A stretch of DNA of 64,000 bases from Pisolithus tinctorius. Taxonomy: Eukaryota; Basidiomycota; Agaricomycetes; Boletales; Pisolithaceae. Below the pieces are notes generated by a model that saw only the letters and a list, made by a program, of their open reading frames with translations, was not told the origin of the DNA and made no database searches. Shown here one piece after another: positions 58,610-64,000 of the stretch. The position numbers were made by a program, and so were the translations under genes. Positions within the stretch are counted from its first letter, which is position 1, and every line of letters begins with the position of its first letter. The stretch is from assembly GCA_024663395.1 (NCBI GenBank), contig JANFAH010000012.1, positions 682,001-746,000 of the forward strand. Direction: 5' to 3'.

Positions 58610-60834
58610 GTGTCTGTTAGCCGTAGTAGCATTTTCAGCAGGTATAGAGTTTTGCGATCGTGGTATGGTGCTTAACATGCTTTTTTCATTTTCAGCTACT
58701 TATTGGCATAGCTGTGCATGTATTTCCGTGAAGGCACATTGACAGGACTTGCTGCTGCAGCTTTAATCGCCACTGGGACACCTTGTAGCAGCGTTTTCTG
58801 TACCAGTTACGGGAGGTTCGAAAACACGTGTGTTGGCATCTCGAGAACCATGTTGGCCTTGAGGCTTCCTAGTAGGTTTGAGTTTTCTTTGCCTACCTGC
58901 TTCCACCATTTGTTGCAGTACACAAGCCAAAGAAAACGCGATAGGCAGATAGTGCGGACCCAGTAAGTGTGTGCAATACTTCTTGCGGCGGTATTTACTA
59001 CTGGCCGCTTTCCAAACAGGTCGCTTTGGGTTTCGGTGGAAATACGCTTATCACCACTGGAAGAACCTGGTTTGTGATATGGCCACAGAACGACTAGCGT
59101 AATGGTCGAAAACGCTCAGGCGCGCCGAACCGCACTTGAATCTCACCGGTATTATGTATGCCTGCGTGATTCTCGGGACTCTTTGAGAAATGGTAATTGG
59201 ATTTATGCTTTTGCTGATTGTATTCAGGCCCACTCTGCAGGCATGCGGGTCCGAAATACCGCTCCGCAGAGGCACGTGCTCAATGAACTGGCTAACCTGG
59301 TAGATGACAATCTTCTCGGGTATTGTTTGAAGTGTTAATTCTCCTAATCATTGGGCGGCGCAAAAGCTGAAACATGGCATCAGTTTAACAACCGGTGGTG
59401 CTTGTTAAAATAGCCAAAGTCGGCCTATAACTGCGGTTCCTGGACCTTGCAGAAGAGCGAAGATGGTGAGGTCCCCGAATTCAATTTATATCTGCAACAG
59501 CAACCATCAGTTTACAGTAATGACAATGTAATTGACGAAGCTCAGCTGGACGCGGTTTCCTTCGGTACTCGCCACCCGCAGTCAGCAGGGGCGTTACGCT
59601 CGTAATAAAGACGAGGGTTCCCATGCGAACACAAATCCTGTGCTTTTTTACGGCCGACGCACACTAGCGCACACAAATATGACGCAAAAGCCGAAACATC
59701 GCATCAGAGCAGTGGATAACTTAGAATGCTCTCGAAATCTGTTCTGCTTATTGCTTTGAGTTCATCAGATGTTTTTTTTTTACTCGGACGATGGCAATGT
59801 GGAAGTTTCTCGGTTGATGCGGGATTGATCATGGCAAATTACTCCATTACTCCCTGTGCACCCGCTCATACAAAACTCAATTGACATCCCTTTAGCCGGC
59901 ACAGCTCCAAACACACTGCCTCCTCGGCTTCATTTTGGCTTTTTTCCGAGTATCGGTATGGTTTCGTCATCGCTTCTCCACTATGAAGACAACAACCATG
60001 TTCAGAGACATCAGTGAGTGTCTGGACATGAATCTCATTGTGGGTCGGGCACAGGCTAAGAACCGATAAAGGTGTGGTTGCAAGAATGCACTAAAGAACA
60101 CGGATCGCTCCCAACATGCGTACTCGATGTTACCCCCTACCCTGTGGGCGTATTTTCTTCGAGGATTGTTATTCAATAAACGGAATGCAGGAAGTCGGGA
60201 AGTCGGTGATGATCGATGACCCATTTCCTTCCGTGTACACGGTGGGCCAGCCGTGTTGTCAACAACCACTCGACGCTCATCATGAAGTCGAACCCAAGGT
60301 AAGTGAACTTCTAAAAAATGAGTATGATTTGGATGGATACAGAAATCCCAATGCTATTCAGAAGCTACCTTTTGCACGAGCTCCAGCCCACTTCGCACAC
60401 GCGCAGCTTTCAGGAGGCTGCTCCAATGGTACCCAAACCGGGGGTTGAAGCATCTCACAAGGCCTGAGGCCATGATATGCGGTGCAATGTATTACTAATT
60501 CATTCCTGTTCCTTGCTAACTAACTCTTTACTATTGAACCACGCCGACTATATTTGCAATAGTTGCAGAACGGGTTGAGGACAAAGTGATTCTTGGTGAG
60601 TAAATAATTCAACGCGCCACGTTGATGCTGGCAGCCGATTTTACTCTTCTACTTATTTGATACACTTTTCACCACTCCTCAGAACGTTGCCAACCACCTT
60701 CCATCATATCCACCTAGATTTTCTCGATCGTTGCAGTGCATGTGGAGGTCGTAGAACCTCCGATCGTTACCTTAACCTGTATAGAACACGATGGTGGCCA
60801 TGTGAGTTGATGGCAGAATCATGAGTGACATGTC
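58610..60834. other. Intergenic, no supported gene
   Basis: Short ORFs (for example 59102-59338 and 60116-60448) lack domain or splice support. T- and A-runs occur near 59769 and 60846. I see nothing that justifies a gene call. Confidence 0.45.
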
Positions 60835-61496
60835 TCAGAAGGGCAAAAAAAAAGAACTTGCCCTGTAACCATACTGAGAATCTTGGTGCCGATTCTTCGC
60901 CTTGTCATCCAGCAAATCTAGCATATAACTCTTCGAACCCACAGCCCACCAATGGCCCTTCTCCCTTGACTCTGCCCAGCACGTAGGGTCATAAGCCGTA
61001 TTCCAAGGGTTTTGCCACCCAATGAAGATATCGCTGTTCTGGGTTGTGCGGTAGATCACTGCGCCCGCACTGCCGACAGCCTGGGCCGTGGGGTGGACGT
61101 GGAGGAATGTCGTCCATTGGCCGTTCTCGACAACCGACGAAGGCGAGTCTTTGTAGAAGGAGCCGCGCCAGCTGTGGTCAAATTTGACCTTGATCGGGTC
61201 GCCGCTGGCATTATAGAAACGGCATAGCGTACTGACAACACCGTGATGCACGGCAATGAGTACAACTGCCCAGTCGGAAAATGACAGTGGATCGACTAGC
61301 AATCGACTCACCTAACGCCATTTCCGTAGTCACTCTTGAGCAAGTCCAGACGCTGGACGGCCTCATTGACATACACGTCCCTTTGCTGCATGGCGACTTT
61401 GCTACGGTCCTGCGCAGTCAACTGACTGTCGGGCTTGCCCTTGTATTCTGGGAGGGTGCGAAGGAAGTCATTGTCGATCGGAACGCCGAAGTTCAT
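60835..61496 (-). CDS. JIP23-like protein (23-kDa jasmonate-induced family)
   Basis: Two exons, 61496-61312 and 61231-60835, give 194 codons (193 aa) with phase 2 conserved. The N-terminal helical part (FGVPIDNDFLRTLPEYKGKP, LTAQDRSKVAMQQ) is followed across the intron by GNGV / STLCRFYNASGDPIKV, then a beta-rich segment (HSWRGSFYKDSP, VENGQWTTFLHVHPTA, SAGAVIYRT) and WQNPWNTAYDPTCW. The order and wording strongly recall the 23-kDa jasmonate-induced proteins of plants, whose biochemical role is not settled. There is no signal peptide. The C-terminal 15 residues after DDKAKN are low in conservation and a last intron there is possible. Identification is from memory of the family, not a search. 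Confidence 0.6.
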
Positions 61497-61609
61497 CTTT
61501 CTGCTTCTTGGTCGAAGTGAAACAAAGTCGCGATTGACTCTGAGCCTTGAGAGCTCACTGGCTCTTGTGGAGAAGTGGTCCACTCTTTATATCGAATCGC
61601 GCCGCCGCG

Positions 61610-61990
61610 AGACCGCGAAGCACCACCCCTGGGTACTACACAGTACACAGGCGTGAATACTTCGCATTCTTGATGTGCGGAGCGGTCCGGGATTAGATCT
61701 GGTCTTATCTTGTGCGATCACGGTCCCCGTTGAAGCCCCAACGGGGCTCCGTCTACTATGTATTGCAAACCGAACAGGAACAGGATTGGAAATACACTGC
61801 CAAGGCGTGAATACTTCGTACCCATGACAAATGGGACTTACCTCGTGCAATTACGACCCCATTTGAAGCAATACCACTCCGCAGGGCCCCATCTACTGTA
61901 TGTTGCAAACTGAATAGAAACAGGATCAGAACCATGACATCTGGAAGGATCTTGGACTTACATGCCTTGGGCAATTATGGCTCCCATTGA
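61610..61990. repeat. Tandem units of about 125-133 bp
   Basis: Three imperfect units are marked by CTTATCTTGTGCGATCACGG (about 61706), CTTACCTCGTGCAATTACGA (about 61839) and CTTACATGCCTTGGGCAATT (about 61960). Each is preceded by a TGCAAAC..GAA(C/T)AGGAACAGGAT block. The block is repeated in inverted orientation at about 62165-62195, so the array is related to the inverted-repeat cassette that follows. Confidence 0.55.
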
Positions 61991-62197
61991 AGAACCCAAC
62001 AGCCTGGCCTCAAACATGCTGCTGGCTTGCAACCTGTTCCAGTTCCACTTGCAAGAAGGCTGCGGGGTGGCATTGCTTCAGCAAGGGCCGTAATTGCATG
62101 AAGTAAGTCCCAGATCCACTCATCATGGATGCGAAGTATTTATGGCCTGGTTGCATACTTGCAAGTTCCAATCCTGTTTCTGTTCAGTTTGCAATAT

Positions 62198-63006
62198 GTA
62201 GTAGATGGGGCCCAGGTAGTGTACTTGACAGAATGCTGCCATTTTGCCACTGGCAATTGCCAGCAGTAGCAGGAGGGGCTTTGGCAGATATTGGCAGAAT
62301 CAATATTTGTTGCATATAGTACAGTAGTTTTATGGCCAGAAATACAAGTCAATTCTCAAATCTCTGTTGCCTTTCTCACACAGTATGGCTTCTGAAGTGC
62401 TGAAGAAGGGTCACCCACCAGTGAAAGTGGTTGCTGATAACCTTCATCCACTTGAGAGGGTTGACAACAAATCTAATCAGTGGTACCATGAATGCAAGCA
62501 CTGTGGGCCCACTGGTGCTGATGATGACTACCTCACTGGACCAGAGCTGATCACAGATGATGACATTGCAGAGGCTTTTGATGACCTCGAGCCACAGAGA
62601 GTAGAGGCAGTAATGGCTGGTGACTTGCCTGCATATGAAGGCCTCAAGCAACAAGTTCTTCAAGGTATGGTGTATTCTTGGGAGGAACTTGAACATGTGG
62701 AGATGGGTCTCCCACCAACAGGGTTTCATGTAGATGTCAGTGCCATCCAGCAGGCATCAGGCAGCACTGTGGGCTGGGATATTGATTCAATGATGTCCTC
62801 TGAGGGTCTCACAAGCCAGGGTTTCCAGTAGTGTACATACTACCTTTTTGCCATGTACAAAATGATACCTACAACAATGCAAATACATAGTGAATAGTTC
62901 TGCCAGTTTCTGCCATTCTACCATCTGCCATTCTGCCATTCTGCTGGCAGACTCTGCATTGAAAACATTCTGCCATACACACTAGGCCCAGGGCTCCATC
63001 TACTAC
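62198..63006. mobile_element. Inverted-repeat cassette of about 0.8 kb
   Basis: GTAGTAGATGGGGCCCAGG at 62198-62216 is matched in reverse complement at 62988-63006 (17 of 19). Additional TTTGCAA words lie outside each end in matching orientation. The interior has simple repeats of TGCCATTC (62890-62975), an unusual TG-rich composition and one ORF. This looks like a non-autonomous DNA transposon or a remnant of one. No clean target duplication was found. Confidence 0.45.
62385..62831 (+). CDS. Small acidic protein with CxxC, possible transposase remnant
   Basis: 149 codons from ATG at 62385. The N-terminus has VDNKSNQWYHECKHC, which resembles the first half of a BED-type zinc finger of hAT transposases. 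The rest is acidic (ITDDDIAEAFDDLEP) and ends in a Ser/Gly-rich tail (SSEGLTSQGFQ). It may be an internally deleted transposase in which the N- and C-terminal parts remain. Codon choice (TG/CA-rich) differs from the housekeeping genes nearby. Function unknown. Confidence 0.45.
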   Translation: MASEVLKKGHPPVKVVADNLHPLERVDNKSNQWYHECKHCGPTGADDDYLTGPELITDDDIAEAFDDLEPQRVEAVMAGDLPAYEGLKQQVLQGMVYSWEELEHVEMGLPPTGFHVDVSAIQQASGSTVGWDIDSMMSSEGLTSQGFQ

Positions 63007-63399
63007 CATTTAACCAGAGTTGCAAAGATTTTCAGTCATCCTCAAATACTGCCTGATATATTTGTTTTTTTTGCAATCAGCACAAGACTGGTAGAAAGAT
63101 GGAACTACCAGCTACCTGCTGATATCTTAGTGTAGCTAGCTACTTAAGAAACAAGTGTGTTAACAAGTCTACACTCCACAAGTTACTCCGACGCAATTTC
63201 GGTCTGAAGGCCTGATCACTTCCGAAGCGTGCCACAGTGTGATTGCCATCTATGGTACTGATGTCACATTCATACTTGTATCTTTTGTTTCAAACCAATG
63301 CTTGACTTGAGATCTATAAAAATCTGTCTGTTTGTCATGTCCCTACCATAGCTATATACATCTTTTTTTTTGGAGGGGATTATCCTTGAAGATCTATGG

Positions 63400-63758
63400 G
63401 ATCTGACCAATCACTGGCTGGATTTGCTTAAATTGATGGAACTCACCATGGTAGGGGTGAGCACACTCAAGATGGATCGCAACGATAACAGAACGTGGAC
63501 AGGCGTGTGTGATTAAACGATCAAGCGTATATGCTGATACAATGTGATAGAGAGAGAGAGAGAAGGAGGGAAGAAAGAGATGATCCCCCCATGGATGCAG
63601 ACAGCACCAGCATATATACCCCCAGTGTCCAAACAATGCAACACAGCAAGTGGGATCCGCATGCCCAGACGAGAGCGCGATAGGAGATGTGATAGTGTGA
63701 CGTGCTAGCAGCAGCGTCGAGCATGAGTGGCGTGTCAGTGGTGAGCAGTATGCTTACA
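63400..63758 (-). repeat. Partial 3' LTR of a second gypsy element
   Basis: The minus strand after a purine-rich GGGTTGGGAGG tract (63759-63770) begins TGTAAGCATAC at 63758. It contains a TATATA box at about 63612-63618 and then GA/CT-rich R/U5-like sequence (63546-63566). The distal end is not certain and lies somewhere between about 63400 and 63460. Confidence 0.5.
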
Positions 63759-63875
63759 CCCTCCCAACCCATAAAAAAAGAGCGAAGGGGGGGGGGGCCA
63801 TGAGCAAGTTCAGTATTCTTCGTCAACCTTCTTTCCACCCTTGTCAACTCGTCCTCATCTTCATCATCAGTCACC

Positions 63876-64000
63876 CTACGGCGGGTGCTCCCATTCCCAA
63901 ACATCCAAAGCCTCACAGTCCTCCAGATCCTTCTTTGCTAGCCACTCATCATCCTCTGGCCCATACCCCAACCACCACACCAAGTATTTCTTTGACCTCC
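63876..64000 (-). CDS. C-terminal chromodomain of a gypsy Pol (partial)
   Basis: The frame entering from the right edge reads KKYLVWWLGYGPEDDEWL followed by an acidic helix and stops at TAG 63876-63878. This is the aromatic-cage and C-terminal part of a chromodomain as found at the end of chromovirus integrases. The rest of the element is outside the window. It is not the same element as 25851-33990, since the sequence differs. Confidence 0.75.
   Translation of the reverse strand, partial: RSKKYLVWWLGYGPEDDEWLAKKDLEDCEALDVWEWEHPP

Overview
The window is fungal nuclear DNA, most likely from a basidiomycete mushroom-type fungus (Agaricomycetes). Genes are split by many short introns of about 50-60 nt with GT..AG ends, some exons are tiny (7 and 13 nt), and HET-domain genes, fungal TKL-type kinases, PIF/Harbinger elements and chromodomain Ty3/gypsy elements are present. 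All gene models below were translated and spliced by eye; no search was run.

Layout. 1-3656: a minisatellite followed by a decayed Ty1/copia retrotransposon on the minus strand. 3690-6112: a dispersed non-coding repeat, then anonymous DNA. 6113-8587: an intact 13-exon PTR2/POT peptide transporter. 9640-19475: accessory block A, with a long HET-domain gene and two tandem paralogous helical genes, each with a central hydrophobic hairpin. 19475-23280: mostly anonymous DNA with small coding relics. 23281-34703: a PIF/Harbinger DNA transposon (matching terminal inverted repeats, TAA target duplication) with a SANT-type ORF and a DDE transposase gene; the transposase gene is split by a structurally complete chromodomain Ty3/gypsy element at 25851-33990 (686-bp LTRs, CCAAT target duplication). 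34704-36390: coding relics. 36390-41400: accessory block B, a second copy of the HET module with its 5' repeat.

From about 42.2 kb the sequence becomes a compact housekeeping block: otubain-like deubiquitinase (-), ERCC6L2/Rad26-like SNF2 ATPase (-), NHP6-type HMG-box protein (-), an unrecognised conserved-looking protein (-), cytosolic leucyl-tRNA synthetase (+) and the 18S rRNA dimethylase DIM1 (-). After it come a TKL-like kinase gene (57.4-58.6 kb), a plant JIP23-like gene (60.8-61.5 kb), an inverted-repeat cassette with a small ORF (62.2-63.0 kb) and the 3' end of another chromovirus at the right edge.

How it fits together. The left 42 kb reads as a fast-evolving accessory region: HET genes, which in other fungi trigger incompatibility cell death, lie beside a tandem pair of putative membrane-active helical proteins, amid segmental duplication and nested transposons. 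The best candidate for something undescribed is this HET plus hairpin-protein neighbourhood. Mechanistically clear observations include a Tf1-like self-priming signature in the gypsy element, half-tRNA priming in the copia element, and LTR divergence made up only of CpG transitions.
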